DNA of 64,000 nucleotides from assembly GCF_001665235.1 (NCBI RefSeq), contig NZ_LZSC01000050.1, positions 124,001-188,000 on the forward strand. The letters are read 5' to 3'. The notes beneath the pieces are model-generated. The model saw only the letters and a program-made list of their open reading frames with translations. It did no database searches and was not told where the DNA came from. This DNA is from Mycobacterium sp. 1100029.7. Lineage in GTDB: Bacteria; Actinomycetota; Actinomycetes; Mycobacteriales; Mycobacteriaceae. Position numbers and translations under genes: made by a program. Numbering within the stretch: position 1 is the stretch's first letter; the number at the start of each line of letters is the position of its first letter. Below, in pieces: positions 40,642-50,410 of the stretch.

Positions 40642-43158
40642 ATGGCTAGTAAGACCGTCGCCCGCTCCGGAACCCGAACGAGCAGGTCAAAGGCCACTTC
40701 GCGGGCGGGTGGGTCTCGAAGTGCCCGAAAGGCGCCGCCTCGCAAGCGGGCCGGCAGGCCCGCCAAGCGGCACAACCAGTCGCTACTGCTGGCGACGGGC
40801 GTGAGCTGTGGGCGTGCGCTGCGCGCCACCTGGCTGATGGCCGCGCGTGGCACCGGCGGTGCCGCCCGGTCCATCGGGCGGGCCCGCGACATCGATCCGG
40901 GGCACCGCCGCGACGGAATCGCGCTGGTGCTGCTCGCGCTTGCCGTCGTGGTCGCCGCCAGCTCGTGGTTCAACGCCGCCCGGCCGATCGGCGCCTGGGT
41001 GGACGCGGTGCTGCGCACCTTCATCGGCGCCGGCGTCCTGGCGCTTCCAGCGGTCCTGGGGGCGATCGCGGTGGTGCTGATGCGCACCGAGCCCAACCCC
41101 GAGGCGCGCCCCCGGCTGATCCTGGGCGCCAGCATGATCAGCCTGTCATTACTGGGCCTGCGCCATCTGTGGTCCGGTTCACCGGGTGATCCTGAATTGC
41201 GCCGTCGCTCAGCAGGATTCGTCGGCTTCGCCATCGGCGGTCCGCTGTCGGATGGGTTGACGCCCTGGATCGCGGCGCCGCTGCTGTTCATCGGCGCGCT
41301 GTTCGGGCTGCTGTTGCTGACCGGCACCACGATCCGCGAGCTGCCCGAGGCGATGCGAGTCATGTTCAACACCCGCTTCGTCGACGAGGTCTACGACGAC
41401 TACGACGATGACGAGTACGACTACGACTACGACAACGCCGCCGAAGACCAACCGGGAGAACACTTTTCCGACGGCCATGACGTCGGCGCGCCGCAGCAGT
41501 CACCGGCGTGGTCGTCGGCCGAGGAGACGCCCGTCTCGCTCGAGGAGCCGCCCGCCGACGACACCCCGACCGTTCCCGCGCTGAAAGACGTCACCAAGGG
41601 CCGCCGCCGCGCCGCCAAGAAGCCGGAAACCCCGGTGCTGGACCGGGTCGTCGAGGGGCCGTACCACCTGCCGTCACTCGAGCTGCTGGTGGCCGGCGAC
41701 CCGCCCAAGAAGCGCAGCGCGGCCAACACGCAGATGGCCGAGGCCATCGGTGAGGTGCTGACCCAGTTCAAGGTCGACGCCGCCGTCACCGGCTGCACCC
41801 GCGGGCCCACCGTCACCCGCTACGAGGTGGAGCTGGGGCCCGGCGTCAAGGTCGAGAAAATCACTGCGCTGCAGAAGAACATCGCGTACGCCGTCGCCAC
41901 CGAGAGCGTCCGGATGCTCGCCCCGATTCCCGGCAAGTCCGCCGTCGGCATCGAGGTACCCAACACCGACCGCGAGATGGTGCGCCTGGCCGACGTCCTC
42001 ACCGCGCCGTCGACCCGTCGCGACCACCACCCGCTGGTGATCGGGCTGGGCAAGGACATCGAGGGCGACTTCATCTCGGCCAACCTCGCCAAGATGCCGC
42101 ACCTGCTGGTGGCCGGCTCCACCGGATCCGGTAAGTCGAGCTTCGTCAACTCGATGCTGGTGTCGCTGCTGACCCGCGCCACCCCGGAAGAGGTCAGGAT
42201 GATCCTGATCGACCCGAAGATGGTGGAACTGACGCCCTATGAAGGCATTCCGCACCTGATCACCCCGATCATCACCCAGCCGAAGAAGGCGGCCGCGGCG
42301 CTGGCCTGGCTGGTCGAGGAGATGGAACAGCGCTACCAGGACATGCAGGCCTCCCGGGTGCGTCACATCGACGACTTCAACGAGAAGGTGCGTTCCGGCG
42401 CCATCACCGCCCCGCTGGGCAGCCAGCGTGAGTACCGGCCGTACCCGTACGTGGTCGCGATCGTCGACGAGCTGGCCGACCTGATGATGACCGCGCCGCG
42501 CGACGTCGAGGATGCCATCGTGCGGATCACCCAAAAGGCCCGCGCCGCAGGCATTCACCTGGTGCTGGCCACCCAGCGCCCGTCCGTCGACGTCGTCACC
42601 GGGCTGATCAAGACCAACGTGCCCTCTCGGCTGGCGTTCGCCACGTCGTCGCTCACCGACAGCCGCGTGATCCTGGACCAGCAGGGCGCCGAGAAGCTGA
42701 TCGGCATGGGCGACGGGCTCTTCTTGCCGATGGGCGCCAACAAGCCGCTGCGGCTGCAGGGCGCCTACATCACCGACGAGGAGATCCACGCCGTCGTCAG
42801 CGCCTGCAAGGACCAGGCCGAACCCGAATACACCGAGGGCGTCACCGCCGCCAAGCCCACCGGCGAGCGCACCGACGTCGACCCCGACATCGGCGACGAC
42901 ATGGACGTGTTCCTGCAAGCCGTCGAGCTGGTGGTGTCCAGTCAGTTCGGGTCGACCTCGATGTTGCAGCGCAAGCTGCGCGTCGGCTTCGCCAAAGCCG
43001 GCCGACTGATGGACCTGATGGAGACCCGCGGCATCGTGGGTCCCAGCGAAGGGTCCAAGGCGCGCGAGGTGTTGGTCAAGCCCGACGAGCTGGCCGGAAC
43101 GCTGGCGCTGATCCGCGGTGGCGCCAACGCCGACGGGTCCGACCTGCCAGACGAGTGA
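40642..43158 (+). CDS. ftsK: DNA translocase FtsK/SpoIIIE
   Basis: The 838-aa protein has a basic N-terminal tail, four membrane helices (about residues 90-250), an acidic linker with a run of Asp/Tyr (about 252-270), and a C-terminal RecA-like motor: [16 protein letters not shown] (Walker A, about 491-506), [16 protein letters not shown] (Walker B), and a gamma winged-helix domain at the end ([29 protein letters not shown]). It pumps DNA at the division septum to resolve chromosome dimers. ATG 40642 is chosen because the basic tail begins there; an in-frame TTG-type start lies 18 codons upstream. Confidence 0.95.
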   Translation: MASKTVARSGTRTSRSKATSRAGGSRSARKAPPRKRAGRPAKRHNQSLLLATGVSCGRALRATWLMAARGTGGAARSIGRARDIDPGHRRDGIALVLLALAVVVAASSWFNAARPIGAWVDAVLRTFIGAGVLALPAVLGAIAVVLMRTEPNPEARPRLILGASMISLSLLGLRHLWSGSPGDPELRRRSAGFVGFAIGGPLSDGLTPWIAAPLLFIGALFGLLLLTGTTIRELPEAMRVMFNTRFVDEVYDDYDDDEYDYDYDNAAEDQPGEHFSDGHDVGAPQQSPAWSSAEETPVSLEEPPADDTPTVPALKDVTKGRRRAAKKPETPVLDRVVEGPYHLPSLELLVAGDPPKKRSAANTQMAEAIGEVLTQFKVDAAVTGCTRGPTVTRYEVELGPGVKVEKITALQKNIAYAVATESVRMLAPIPGKSAVGIEVPNTDREMVRLADVLTAPSTRRDHHPLVIGLGKDIEGDFISANLAKMPHLLVAGSTGSGKSSFVNSMLVSLLTRATPEEVRMILIDPKMVELTPYEGIPHLITPIITQPKKAAAALAWLVEEMEQRYQDMQASRVRHIDDFNEKVRSGAITAPLGSQREYRPYPYVVAIVDELADLMMTAPRDVEDAIVRITQKARAAGIHLVLATQRPSVDVVTGLIKTNVPSRLAFATSSLTDSRVILDQQGAEKLIGMGDGLFLPMGANKPLRLQGAYITDEEIHAVVSACKDQAEPEYTEGVTAAKPTGERTDVDPDIGDDMDVFLQAVELVVSSQFGSTSMLQRKLRVGFAKAGRLMDLMETRGIVGPSEGSKAREVLVKPDELAGTLALIRGGANADGSDLPDE

Positions 43159-43191
43159 GTCGGCGCGGACGACTAGAGCGGGACCGGCCGG

Positions 43192-43728
43192 CTACAGCAG
43201 CAACAGCATCCGGGTGTTCCCCAGGATGTTGGGCTTGACGTAGCTCAGGTCCAGGAATTCGGCGACACCGATGTCGTAGGAGCGGCACATCTCCTCGAAC
43301 ACCTCGGCGGTGACCGGGGTGCCCTCGATCTCGGTGAAGCCGTGCCGGCCGAAGAACTCGGTCTCGAACGTCAACACGAAGATGCGCTCCAGCTCCAATT
43401 CGCGGGCGACCTCCAACAGCCGCGAAACGATCGCGTGCCCGACACCGTGCCCGGTCGTCACCGGGTCGACCGCCACGGTGCGGATCTCACCGAGATCGGA
43501 CCAGAACACGTGCAGCGCGCCGCAGCCGACCACCGTGCCGTCCAGCTCGGCGACCCAGAACTCCTGAACGGCCTCGTACAGCGTTACCAGCGCCTTTTCC
43601 AGCAGGATCTTGCCCGCGTAGGTGTCGACGAGGTGCTTGATCGTCGGGACGTCGGAGGTACGCGCGCGCCGGACGACGACCTTCGGGTTGCCTGGAGAAC
43701 GTTCGGTCACGGGTAACAGTATTGACAT
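43192..43728 (-). CDS. argA: Amino-acid N-acetyltransferase (Rv2747-like ArgA)
   Basis: The 178-aa GNAT protein begins with VVVRRARTSDVPTIKHLVD and has the acetyl-CoA loop TTGHGVGHAIVSRLLE (about residues 88-103), EIRTVAVDP before it and FEEMCRSYDIG near the end. The M. tuberculosis orthologue acetylates glutamate (and glutamine) at the start of arginine synthesis and lacks the kinase-like half of classical ArgA. A GTG six codons in is an alternative start. It diverges from pgsA3. Confidence 0.85.
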   Translation of the reverse strand: MSILLPVTERSPGNPKVVVRRARTSDVPTIKHLVDTYAGKILLEKALVTLYEAVQEFWVAELDGTVVGCGALHVFWSDLGEIRTVAVDPVTTGHGVGHAIVSRLLEVARELELERIFVLTFETEFFGRHGFTEIEGTPVTAEVFEEMCRSYDIGVAEFLDLSYVKPNILGNTRMLLLL

Positions 43729-43766
43729 CTGGTACGGCTGCGCTGGTCAACCGTTATTCTGATGCC

Positions 43767-44357
43767 GTGTCGGGGCAGCCGCAGACAGGACCTGCGGCCG
43801 GACGTGTCAGCATCGCCAACCTGGCCAATGTCTTGACGCTGTTGCGGCTGGTGCTGGTTCCGATCTTCCTGCTCGCATTGTTTGCCGGGGGCGGCCACGA
43901 AACCGTCGCTCGCATCGTGGCTTTCGTGGTGTTCGCCGTGGCGTGCATCACCGACCGGCTCGACGGCCTGCTGGCCCGCAACTACGGCATGGCGACCGAG
44001 TTCGGCGCGTTCGTCGATCCGATCGCCGACAAGATGCTGATCGGTTCGGCATTGGTGGGGTTGTCGATGCTCGGCGACCTGCCGTGGTGGGTCACCGTGC
44101 TGATCCTGATCCGCGAGATCGGCGTGACGCTGTTGCGGCTGGCCGTGATTCGGCGAGGCGTCATTCCGGCCAGCTGGGGCGGAAAGCTCAAGACCTTCGT
44201 CCAGGCGGTGGCGATCGGGTTGTTCGTACTGCCGCTATCGGGCCCGTTCCTGGTGGTGGCTTCGGTCGTGATGGCCGCCGCGATCGTGCTGACGGTGGTC
44301 ACCGGGATCGACTATGTGGCGTCGACCGTCAAGGAAATACGGCGGACGGGAACCTAG
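43767..44357 (+). CDS. pgsA3: CDP-alcohol phosphatidyltransferase (PGP-synthase type)
   Basis: The 196-aa membrane enzyme has the complete catalytic signature D-x2-D-G-x2-A-R-x8-G-x3-D-x3-D (DRLDGLLAR ... GAFVDPIAD, about residues 57-81) and five to six hydrophobic helices. It joins glycerol-3-phosphate to CDP-diacylglycerol to make phosphatidylglycerol phosphate. GTG 43767 is chosen by position; a longer in-frame reading upstream overlaps the argA start. It precedes clgR by 52 bases, the order seen in M. tuberculosis. Confidence 0.9.
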   Translation: MSGQPQTGPAAGRVSIANLANVLTLLRLVLVPIFLLALFAGGGHETVARIVAFVVFAVACITDRLDGLLARNYGMATEFGAFVDPIADKMLIGSALVGLSMLGDLPWWVTVLILIREIGVTLLRLAVIRRGVIPASWGGKLKTFVQAVAIGLFVLPLSGPFLVVASVVMAAAIVLTVVTGIDYVASTVKEIRRTGT

Positions 44358-44409
44358 GCGCCGGCCGCCGGCGTTGATCCTGGTGAACCAGTCGACGAAG
44401 GAGAGCAGG

Positions 44410-44745
44410 ATGTCGCCATTGGTGCGCGAGGTCATCGGCGAGGTGCTGCGCCTGGCCCGCACGACACAGGGCCGGACGCTGCGCGAGGTGTCGGACTCGG
44501 CGCGGGTGAGCCTCGGATATCTCTCCGAGGTCGAACGGGGCCGCAAAGAGGCTTCCAGCGAGCTGTTGCATGCGATCTGCGACGCGCTCGACGTCCCGCT
44601 GTCGTCAGTGCTCACCGACGCCGGTGCGCGGATGGCGACCGAGGAACGCGCGGCGGCGGCCCGGACGACCGAGGTCAGCGGGTCCACGATTGACGCCACT
44701 ACCAAGGTGGTCATTCCGCAGGTTGCCTCTTTCGCGGTGGCCTGA
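44410..44745 (+). CDS. clgR: ClgR transcriptional activator
   Basis: The 111-aa XRE-type regulator has a helix-turn-helix ([33 protein letters not shown], split, about residues 20-55). In mycobacteria ClgR activates clp protease genes and the psp genes just downstream during envelope stress. It ends in SFAVA; a C-terminal Ala-rich end is the kind of tail read by Clp proteases, which would fit feedback control of ClgR. AAGGAGAG precedes the ATG. The pspA start is 76 bases downstream. Confidence 0.93.
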   Translation: MSPLVREVIGEVLRLARTTQGRTLREVSDSARVSLGYLSEVERGRKEASSELLHAICDALDVPLSSVLTDAGARMATEERAAAARTTEVSGSTIDATTKVVIPQVASFAVA

Positions 44746-44820
44746 GGGTAGGGCGATCGGCTCCAACCCGTTAAATTGAGCGGCAAGGCCGTCTGGCATA
44801 CAAGGAAACGGAGCTAACTC

Positions 44821-45648
44821 ATGGCCAATCCGTTCGTCAAAGCGTGGAAATACGTCATGGCGCTGTTCAACGCGAAAATTGACGAGCACGCCGACCCGAA
44901 GATTCAGATCCAGCAGGCCATCGAGGAAGCCCAGCGCACCCACCAGGCGCTGACGCAACAGGCCGCACAGGTGATCGGCAACCAGCGGCAGCTTGAGATG
45001 CGGCTCAACCGGCAGCTGGCCGACATCGAGAAGCTCCAAGTCAACGTGCGCCAGGCCCTGACGCTGGCCGACCAGGCCACCGGGGCCGGCGACGCGGCGA
45101 AGGCCGCGGAGTACAACAACGCCGCCGAGGCGTTCGCGGCCCAACTGGTGACCGCCGAGCAGAGCGTCGAGGATCTGAAGACCCTGCACGACCAGGCGCT
45201 GCAGGCGGCCGCCCAGGCGAAGAAGGCCGTCGAGCAGAACTCGATGGTGTTGCAGCAGAAGATCGCCGAGCGCACCAAGCTGCTCAGTCAGCTCGAGCAG
45301 GCCAAGATGCAGGAGCAGGTCAGCGCGTCGTTGCGGTCGATGAGCGAGATCGCCGCCCCGGGCAACACCCCGAGCCTCGACGAGGTGCGCGACAAGATCG
45401 AACGGCGCTACGCCAACGCGATCGGCTCCGCCGAACTCGCGCAGGGCTCGGTGCAGGGCCGGATGCTCGAGGTGCAGCAGGCCAGCGTCGAGATGGCCGG
45501 CCATTCGCGCCTCGAGCAGATCCGCGCGTCGATGCGCGGCGACGCGCTACCGACGGGCGGGACCGCCGCCCCCGGCGCGACGCCGGCCACCCCCGCTCCG
45601 GCCGAGGGCGCCGGCGGGCAGGTCGCCGAAAAGCCGTTCGGTCAGTAA
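44821..45648 (+). CDS. pspA: PspA/IM30 family envelope-stress protein (35-kDa antigen)
   Basis: The 275-aa protein is almost entirely long helices and coiled coil, with the PspA/IM30 start [21 protein letters not shown] and an Ala/Gln-rich body. The C-terminus adds a short Pro/Ala/Thr tail (about residues 245-275). PspA binds stressed membranes as oligomers; in M. tuberculosis the Rv2744c protein works with ClgR and the membrane partner PspM. The 5' gap with clgR holds a separate ribosome site (AAACGGAG). Confidence 0.93.
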   Translation: MANPFVKAWKYVMALFNAKIDEHADPKIQIQQAIEEAQRTHQALTQQAAQVIGNQRQLEMRLNRQLADIEKLQVNVRQALTLADQATGAGDAAKAAEYNNAAEAFAAQLVTAEQSVEDLKTLHDQALQAAAQAKKAVEQNSMVLQQKIAERTKLLSQLEQAKMQEQVSASLRSMSEIAAPGNTPSLDEVRDKIERRYANAIGSAELAQGSVQGRMLEVQQASVEMAGHSRLEQIRASMRGDALPTGGTAAPGATPATPAPAEGAGGQVAEKPFGQ

Positions 45649-45666
45649 CCGGACGCTCGGGGCGAC

Positions 45667-46476
45667 ATGGCGGTGAAAGCCACTCACGGTGGGCTCTGGC
45701 GAGCCCTGATGCAGCAGGGGCTGGACACCGCCGCCGACCTTTTCGGCTTCGTCGCGCAGCGCATCAGCGCCGCCGCCGATCCGCGGGCCCGGCTGTTGCG
45801 CCGGCGTCGTCGCGCGCTGCGCTGGGCCTGGATCTTCACCGCCGGCAGCATCTTCTGGGCCCTGGTGACGGCGGTGCTCGCCTGGTGGGGCTGGTTCGCG
45901 CTGCTGCTGCAGATCACCGGCGGGATCGCGGTCGTCGAGGTGATTCCCGCGACGCTGCTGTTCTTCCGCTACCACTGGCTGAAAGCCGAGCCGTTGCCGG
46001 CGAGCCGGCCCGCTGGTGCCCGCCGGTTGCCGCCGCCCGGGTCGGCCGCGCGCCCGGCGATGTACGCGCTGGGCGCCTCCGAGCGGGGGTTCTTCTCGCT
46101 GCTGGGCGTCATCGAGCGCGGCGCCATGCTGCCCGCCGACGAGATCAGCGACCTGACCGCCGCGGCCAACAAGACCTCGGCGGCGATGGCGGCCACCGCG
46201 GCCGAGGTGGTGTCGATGGAGCGGGCCGCGCAGAATTCGGACTCGTCGCGGTCCCATCTGGTGCCGACCATCAACGCGTTCACCGCGCAACTGAGTGCCG
46301 GCGTTCGGCAGTACAACGAAATGGTCACCGCCGCAGCGCAATTGGTTTCGTCGGCCAACGGTGACGCCGGGCTTGCCGCGGCGCATCAGCGCTATCGGGC
46401 CGAGCTGGTCGAGGCCACCGATCGCCTGACCGGTTGGGCGCAGGCGTTCGACGAGCTCGGCGGATTACCGCGCTAG
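45667..46476 (+). CDS. pspM: PspA-partner membrane protein PspM (Rv2743c-like)
   Basis: The 269-aa protein has an arginine-rich stretch (RLLRRRRRALRW, about residues 43-54) followed by two membrane helices (about 55-75 and 80-100), then a soluble helical C-terminal half. In M. tuberculosis PspM recruits PspA to the membrane within the ClgR-PspA-PspM-PspN system. It lies 18 bases after pspA. No PspN (Rv2742c) gene follows; the next gene is on the other strand and overlaps its stop. Confidence 0.85.
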   Translation: MAVKATHGGLWRALMQQGLDTAADLFGFVAQRISAAADPRARLLRRRRRALRWAWIFTAGSIFWALVTAVLAWWGWFALLLQITGGIAVVEVIPATLLFFRYHWLKAEPLPASRPAGARRLPPPGSAARPAMYALGASERGFFSLLGVIERGAMLPADEISDLTAAANKTSAAMAATAAEVVSMERAAQNSDSSRSHLVPTINAFTAQLSAGVRQYNEMVTAAAQLVSSANGDAGLAAAHQRYRAELVEATDRLTGWAQAFDELGGLPR

Positions 46477-46904
46477 AACGACGCTTTGAGCGACGGAATG
46501 ACCAGCCCCGCCACGCCGCGAAGCAACGCCTTGGTCATGTCGAAGAAGTCGAAGTAGTCCCGCCACAGCGTGATTCGCCCGTCGTGCACCTCGAAGACTC
46601 CACACACCCAGAACTGCAGGCGCAGCGGGCCGAAGATCAGCGCGTCGCTGCGCTCGGTGAGCACCGCGGCGCCGTCGGCGGCGATGCGGTGGATCTTGAC
46701 CTCGAATCCCGCGCGGCCGTCCAGCTGCCGGAACAGCTTCATGGCCCGGTGGCGGCCGTGGATGGTCGGAAGCCCGACATTTTCGTAGACGAGGTTGTCG
46801 TCCAGGGCGGCCTCTGCGGTTTCGTAGTCCACGTCCTGCAGGGCGTTCAGGAAGCTCTCGACCGTGCGCGCATTCGCGACGGCTGTCCCAGTCAGCTCGG
46901 TCAT
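46473..46904 (-). CDS. ephG: Limonene-1,2-epoxide hydrolase-like protein (Rv2740, EphG)
   Basis: The 143-aa protein belongs to the SnoaL/NTF2-like fold: VESFLNALQDVDYETAEAALDDNLVYENVG at the N-terminus (split), then IHGRHRAMKLF and WRDYFDFFDM near the end. The residues Arg-99-like and two Asp (in WRDYFD and the D of the VYENVG-side loop region) fit the catalytic Asp-Arg-Asp set of this class, though I cannot check geometry. The M. tuberculosis orthologue hydrolyses epoxides of bulky lipids. It is convergent with pspM. Confidence 0.8.
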   Translation of the reverse strand: MTELTGTAVANARTVESFLNALQDVDYETAEAALDDNLVYENVGLPTIHGRHRAMKLFRQLDGRAGFEVKIHRIAADGAAVLTERSDALIFGPLRLQFWVCGVFEVHDGRITLWRDYFDFFDMTKALLRGVAGLVIPSLKASF

Positions 46905-46953
46905 GGTGCCAGCGTAGGCGCGTTCCGGATCGGTGCTGTGGCAGGGTAAGGCC

Positions 46954-48120
46954 GTGCGAGTCGCCGTGGTCGCCGGGCCGGATCCCGGGCACGCGTTTCC
47001 CGCGATCGCGCTGTGCCAACGCTTCCGCGAAGCCGGCGACCAGCCCACGCTGTTCACCGGGCAGGAGTGGCTCCAGGCCGCGATCGAGGTCGGCGTCCCG
47101 GCCCAGGCGCTCGACGGGCTCACCGCCATCGACGAAGACCTCGACGCCGGCGCCCGCATTCACCGGCGCGCGGCGCGAATGGCCGTGCTGAACGTGCCGG
47201 CGTTGCGCGAGCTCGCCCCCGACCTGGTGGTGTCCGACGTGATCACCGCCGGCGGCGGCATGGCGGCCGAGCTGCTGGGCATCCCGTGGGTCGAGCTCAA
47301 CCCGCATCCGCTGTACCTGCCGTCCAAAGGCCTGCCGCCGATCGGCAGCGGCCTGGCGCCGGGCACCGGAATCCGGGGACGACTGCGCGACGTCGCGATG
47401 CGGGCGTTCACGGCGCGATCCGTGCGAGCGGGCCTGTACCAGCGATCGGCGGCCCGCGTCGAGATCGGCCTGCCGCCGCGCGACCCGGGGCCGTTGCGAC
47501 GGCTGATCGCCACGCTGCCGGCCCTGGAAGTTCCCCGCCCGGACTGGCCGCAGGAGGCCGTGGTGGTGGGTCCGCTGCACTTCGAGCCGACCGATCAGAT
47601 CCTCCAGGTCCCGCACGGGTCCGGGCCGGTCGTGGTCGTCGCGCCGTCGACCGCGTTGATCGGCACCGAGGGGCTGGCCGAGGTCGCCCTGGGGTGTCTG
47701 ACCCCGGGGGAGACGTTGCCGGGGGGATCGCGGCTGCTGGTGTCGCGCCTGGGCGGCGCCGAGTTGACGGTGCCGCCGTGGGCGGCCGTCGGGCTGGGCC
47801 GGCAGGACGAGCTGTTGGCGCACGCCGATGTGGTGATCTGCGGCGGCGGCCACGGCATGGTCGCCAAAACGCTACTGGCCGGGGTGCCGCTGGTGGTGGT
47901 GCCCGGAGGCGGGGACCAGTGGGAGATCGCCAACCGGGTGACGCGGCAGGGCAGTGCGCGGCTGATTCGGCCGTTGACGGCCGAGGCGCTGGTGGCCGCC
48001 GTCGACGACGTGTTGACCTCGCCCCGCTACCGCGAGGCCGCGCGGACGGCGGCGTCGGGCATCCATCGCGTCGCCGACCCGGTGCGGGTCTGCCATCAGG
48101 CGCTGGCGCTCGCGAGATGA
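46954..48120 (+). CDS. MGT/UGT-type glycosyltransferase (Rv2739c-like)
   Basis: The 388-aa GT-B protein starts VRVAVVAGPDPGHAFPAIALC and has the nucleotide-sugar segment CGGGHGMVAKTLLAGVPLVVVPGGGDQWE (split, about residues 300-330). Length is the same as the M. tuberculosis orthologue. Acceptor unknown. GTG 46954 puts the first strand at the N-terminus. It diverges from ephG with a 49-bp gap and is followed 34 bases later by a DUF3046 gene. Confidence 0.9.
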   Translation: MRVAVVAGPDPGHAFPAIALCQRFREAGDQPTLFTGQEWLQAAIEVGVPAQALDGLTAIDEDLDAGARIHRRAARMAVLNVPALRELAPDLVVSDVITAGGGMAAELLGIPWVELNPHPLYLPSKGLPPIGSGLAPGTGIRGRLRDVAMRAFTARSVRAGLYQRSAARVEIGLPPRDPGPLRRLIATLPALEVPRPDWPQEAVVVGPLHFEPTDQILQVPHGSGPVVVVAPSTALIGTEGLAEVALGCLTPGETLPGGSRLLVSRLGGAELTVPPWAAVGLGRQDELLAHADVVICGGGHGMVAKTLLAGVPLVVVPGGGDQWEIANRVTRQGSARLIRPLTAEALVAAVDDVLTSPRYREAARTAASGIHRVADPVRVCHQALALAR

Positions 48121-48154
48121 CCGGGCCGCGGCCCGGCTCGGTATGTTGGCTGGC

Positions 48155-48349
48155 GTGCGGCTGACGGAGTTCAACGAGCGGGTGGTGCTGAGATTCGGCG
48201 CGGCGTATGGAGCATCGGTGCTGGTCGACCACGTGTTGCCGGGCTTCGGCGGCCGGACCGCCGCGCAGGCGATCGAGGACGGCGTCGAACCCCGCGACGT
48301 GTGGCGGGCGTTGTGCGTCGACTTCGACGTCCCCCGCGACCAGTGGTGA
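48155..48349 (+). CDS. DUF3046 small protein (Rv2738c-like)
   Basis: The 64-aa protein starts from a GTG and shows the DUF3046 pattern: LTEFNERVVLRFGAAYGASV and a closing DVWRALCVDFDVPRDQW. It is a conserved actinobacterial mini-protein next to recA, of unknown function. It ends ten bases from the convergent FhuF-like gene. Confidence 0.85.
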   Translation: MRLTEFNERVVLRFGAAYGASVLVDHVLPGFGGRTAAQAIEDGVEPRDVWRALCVDFDVPRDQW

Positions 48350-48358
48350 CGCCGCCCC

Positions 48359-49036
48359 TCAACGCCGATTCGACCGCGGGGCCTGGCGGAACACGCAATC
48401 GCCGCACACCGACCGTCCCGGGATGCGATAGAACAGGCAACAGCTGCCCCGCCGAAAGCCCAGATGTGAGTCGGTGACCGTACCGGTGCCCGCCAGCACA
48501 CCGGTGTCCAGCAGCGTCTCGGTGATCTCGAGGATCGGACCCCGCAGGTCGGGCCGCGCCGTGAGCAGCGCTCGCGATGCCCCGACGAGCGCGGACGCGA
48601 CATTGCCCGCCAGCAGGGCGGGCGCCAGCGAGACCCGCAAGCCGTCGGCGAACGCCTGCAGGTGTTGGTGCACCACAATCCGGTACAGCTGCGTCGCGCA
48701 GACATCCTCGACGGCCTGGCCGGTGGCCTCGGGCAACCGCAGCTGTGCGCCGTCGTCGGCACGCTGCAGACCGTCCAGGTCCGGGACGACGCGGTGGGCC
48801 AGGGCGAGGGCGAGCACCGGCGACCACAACCGGGTGGCGTGACCCAGATGCACCAGCGAGGCGCCGATCCGTAAGTCGGTCGTCCGGTACCGCGCGGCGG
48901 TGGCGTCGATCAGACCGGCGAAGCCGTCGTCGTAGTCCTGTCGGACCGGGTGCCATCCCGTCGCGGCGCCACCCACGGGAAGCGCGAAAAACCCTTTGTA
49001 GGACGATATTTCGGCAAGCTCGCCCGAGATGTCCAT
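48359..49036 (-). CDS. FhuF-like [2Fe-2S] protein
   Basis: The 225-aa protein ends with CC-x10-C-x2-C (C199, C200, C211, C214; CCLFYRIPGRSVCGDC), the iron-sulfur motif of FhuF-type ferric-siderophore reductases. The rest is helical with family-like segments (SLVHLGHATRLWSPVLALA, QLYRIVVHQHLQAFAD). FhuF proteins reduce chelated metal, usually Fe(III), on the cytoplasmic side. Here the gene sits behind a cobalamin riboswitch, which suggests a role linked to corrinoid or cobalt rather than iron. ATG 49036 follows the hairpin at 49056-49074 and a GAGAGGG ribosome site. Confidence 0.8.
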   Translation of the reverse strand: MDISGELAEISSYKGFFALPVGGAATGWHPVRQDYDDGFAGLIDATAARYRTTDLRIGASLVHLGHATRLWSPVLALALAHRVVPDLDGLQRADDGAQLRLPEATGQAVEDVCATQLYRIVVHQHLQAFADGLRVSLAPALLAGNVASALVGASRALLTARPDLRGPILEITETLLDTGVLAGTGTVTDSHLGFRRGSCCLFYRIPGRSVCGDCVFRQAPRSNRR

Positions 49037-49055
49037 GCGGCAGCGACCACCCTCT

Positions 49056-49074
49056 CCGGGGAGATCCGCCCCGG
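49056..49074 (-). promoter_or_regulatory. Hairpin near the FhuF-like ribosome site
   Basis: On the RNA strand CCGGGG and CCCCGG flank CGGATCT, between the riboswitch and the start codon. The 3' arm runs into the ribosome site GGAGAGGG. It is a plausible expression platform that closes the site when cobalamin is bound. Confidence 0.5.
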
Positions 49075-49087
49075 TGTCTCGTGAGGA

Positions 49088-49195
49088 AGCGCCGACGGTG
49101 AGTATCTGGCTCTCGGGTCGAGATCTGCCCGATCACAGTGGCGGGACCGCACCGGATTCACACCGGTTTCCTCAGCTTTACGGCCCGTCGGCGCT
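49088..49195 (-). promoter_or_regulatory. Cobalamin riboswitch
   Basis: Read on the complementary strand, this leader has a perfect nine-base closing stem (AGCGCCGAC at 49195-49187 with GTCGGCGCT at 49096-49088), the conserved core GGTGTGAATCCGGTGCGG then TCCCGCCACTGTGA, and a B12-box-like GAGAGCCAGATACTCACC. These are the diagnostic elements of cobalamin riboswitches. At about 108 nt it is a short form. It precedes the FhuF-like gene by about 50 bases. Confidence 0.88.
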
Positions 49196-49248
49196 CTTTC
49201 GGTAGCTGATGTTGCCACACCACGCCGCCACGGCGTGTCGAGCTTGAA

Positions 49249-49264
49249 TCGAACAGGTGTTCGT
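49249..49264 (+). promoter_or_regulatory. LexA (SOS) box of recA
   Basis: TCGAACAGGTGTTCG contains the mycobacterial LexA operator GAAC-N4-GTTC (49251-49262), about 105 bases before the recA start. It should repress the distal recA promoter until DNA damage. Confidence 0.9.
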
Positions 49265-49291
49265 CTAGTGTGGGGATCGTTCGACGATGAC

Positions 49292-49314
49292 TTGTCGGTA
49301 GGCCGCTTTAGTGT
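49292..49314 (+). promoter_or_regulatory. LexA-independent DNA-damage promoter of recA (PafBC type)
   Basis: TTGTCGGTA (49292-49300), eight bases, then TAGTGT (49309-49314) matches the RecA-NDp/PafBC consensus TTGTCRGTG-N8-TAN3T except for the last base of the first element. It corresponds to the proximal damage-inducible recA promoter known in mycobacteria. Confidence 0.8.
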
Positions 49315-49366
49315 CACGGCCAACCGACCGAACCGGTCAGAAGAACACCGACTACAGGAGAGCATC

Positions 49367-50410
49367 ATGGCGCAAGCCCCCGATCGTGAGAAGGCTCTCG
49401 AACTGGCGATGGCCCAGATCGAGAAGAGTTACGGCAAAGGCTCGGTGATGCGTCTCGGCGACGAGATGCGTCAGCCGATCTCGGTCATCCCGACCGGGTC
49501 CATCGCCCTTGACGTGGCCCTGGGCATCGGCGGCCTGCCGCGCGGCCGGGTCGTGGAGATCTACGGCCCGGAGTCTTCGGGTAAGACGACCGTCGCCCTG
49601 CACGCGGTGGCCAATGCCCAGGCGGCCGGTGGCGTCGCGGCGTTCATCGACGCCGAGCACGCACTGGACCCGGACTACGCCAAGAAGCTCGGCGTCGACA
49701 CCGATTCGCTGCTGGTCAGCCAGCCCGACACCGGTGAGCAGGCGCTGGAGATCGCCGACATGCTGATCCGCTCCGGCGCGCTGGACATTCTGGTCATCGA
49801 CTCGGTGGCCGCCCTGGTGCCGCGCGCGGAGCTCGAGGGCGAAATGGGTGACAGCCACGTCGGTCTGCAGGCCCGGCTGATGAGCCAGGCGCTGCGGAAA
49901 ATGACTGGCGCACTGAACAATTCAGGCACTACCGCGATCTTCATCAACCAGCTCCGCGAGAAGATCGGGGTGATGTTCGGCAGCCCGGAGACCACCACCG
50001 GTGGAAAGGCGCTGAAGTTCTACGCGTCGGTGCGCATGGACGTGCGCCGGATCGAGACGCTCAAGGACGGCACCAACGCGGTCGGTAACCGCACCCGGGT
50101 CAAGGTCGTCAAGAACAAGGTGTCGCCGCCGTTCAAGCAGGCCGAGTTCGACATCCTCTACGGCCGCGGCATCAGCAGGGAAGGCTCGCTGATCGACATG
50201 GGTGTGGATCAGGGCTTCATTCGCAAGTCCGGTTCCTGGTTCACCTACGAGGGCGAGCAACTCGGCCAGGGTAAGGAAAACGTCCGCACCTTCCTGATGG
50301 AGAACGGCGACATCGCCAACGAGATCGAGAAGAAGATCAAGGAAAAGCTTGGCATTGGCGCGGTGGTGACTGCTGATGATGACGTCTTGCCAGCCCCCGT
50401 CGACTTCTGA
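49367..50410 (+). CDS. recA: Recombinase RecA, intein-free
   Basis: RecA forms filaments on single-stranded DNA, drives strand exchange and triggers LexA self-cleavage. The 347-aa protein has Walker A GPESSGKT (67-74), [13 protein letters not shown] (Walker B), and the loop segment [20 protein letters not shown]. It runs without the intein that interrupts M. tuberculosis RecA. AGGAG precedes the ATG. A LexA box and a PafBC-type promoter lie upstream, and its 3' end overlaps recX by 35 bases. Confidence 0.98.
   Translation: MAQAPDREKALELAMAQIEKSYGKGSVMRLGDEMRQPISVIPTGSIALDVALGIGGLPRGRVVEIYGPESSGKTTVALHAVANAQAAGGVAAFIDAEHALDPDYAKKLGVDTDSLLVSQPDTGEQALEIADMLIRSGALDILVIDSVAALVPRAELEGEMGDSHVGLQARLMSQALRKMTGALNNSGTTAIFINQLREKIGVMFGSPETTTGGKALKFYASVRMDVRRIETLKDGTNAVGNRTRVKVVKNKVSPPFKQAEFDILYGRGISREGSLIDMGVDQGFIRKSGSWFTYEGEQLGQGKENVRTFLMENGDIANEIEKKIKEKLGIGAVVTADDDVLPAPVDF

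Noticed and set aside
41674..42918. 414-aa antisense frame over ftsK
   Set aside because: His/Val/Asp-rich composition of an antisense to GC-rich code; ftsK is unambiguous.
49367..50410. RecA intein as in M. tuberculosis
   Set aside because: The 347-aa frame is continuous with no splicing-domain motif.
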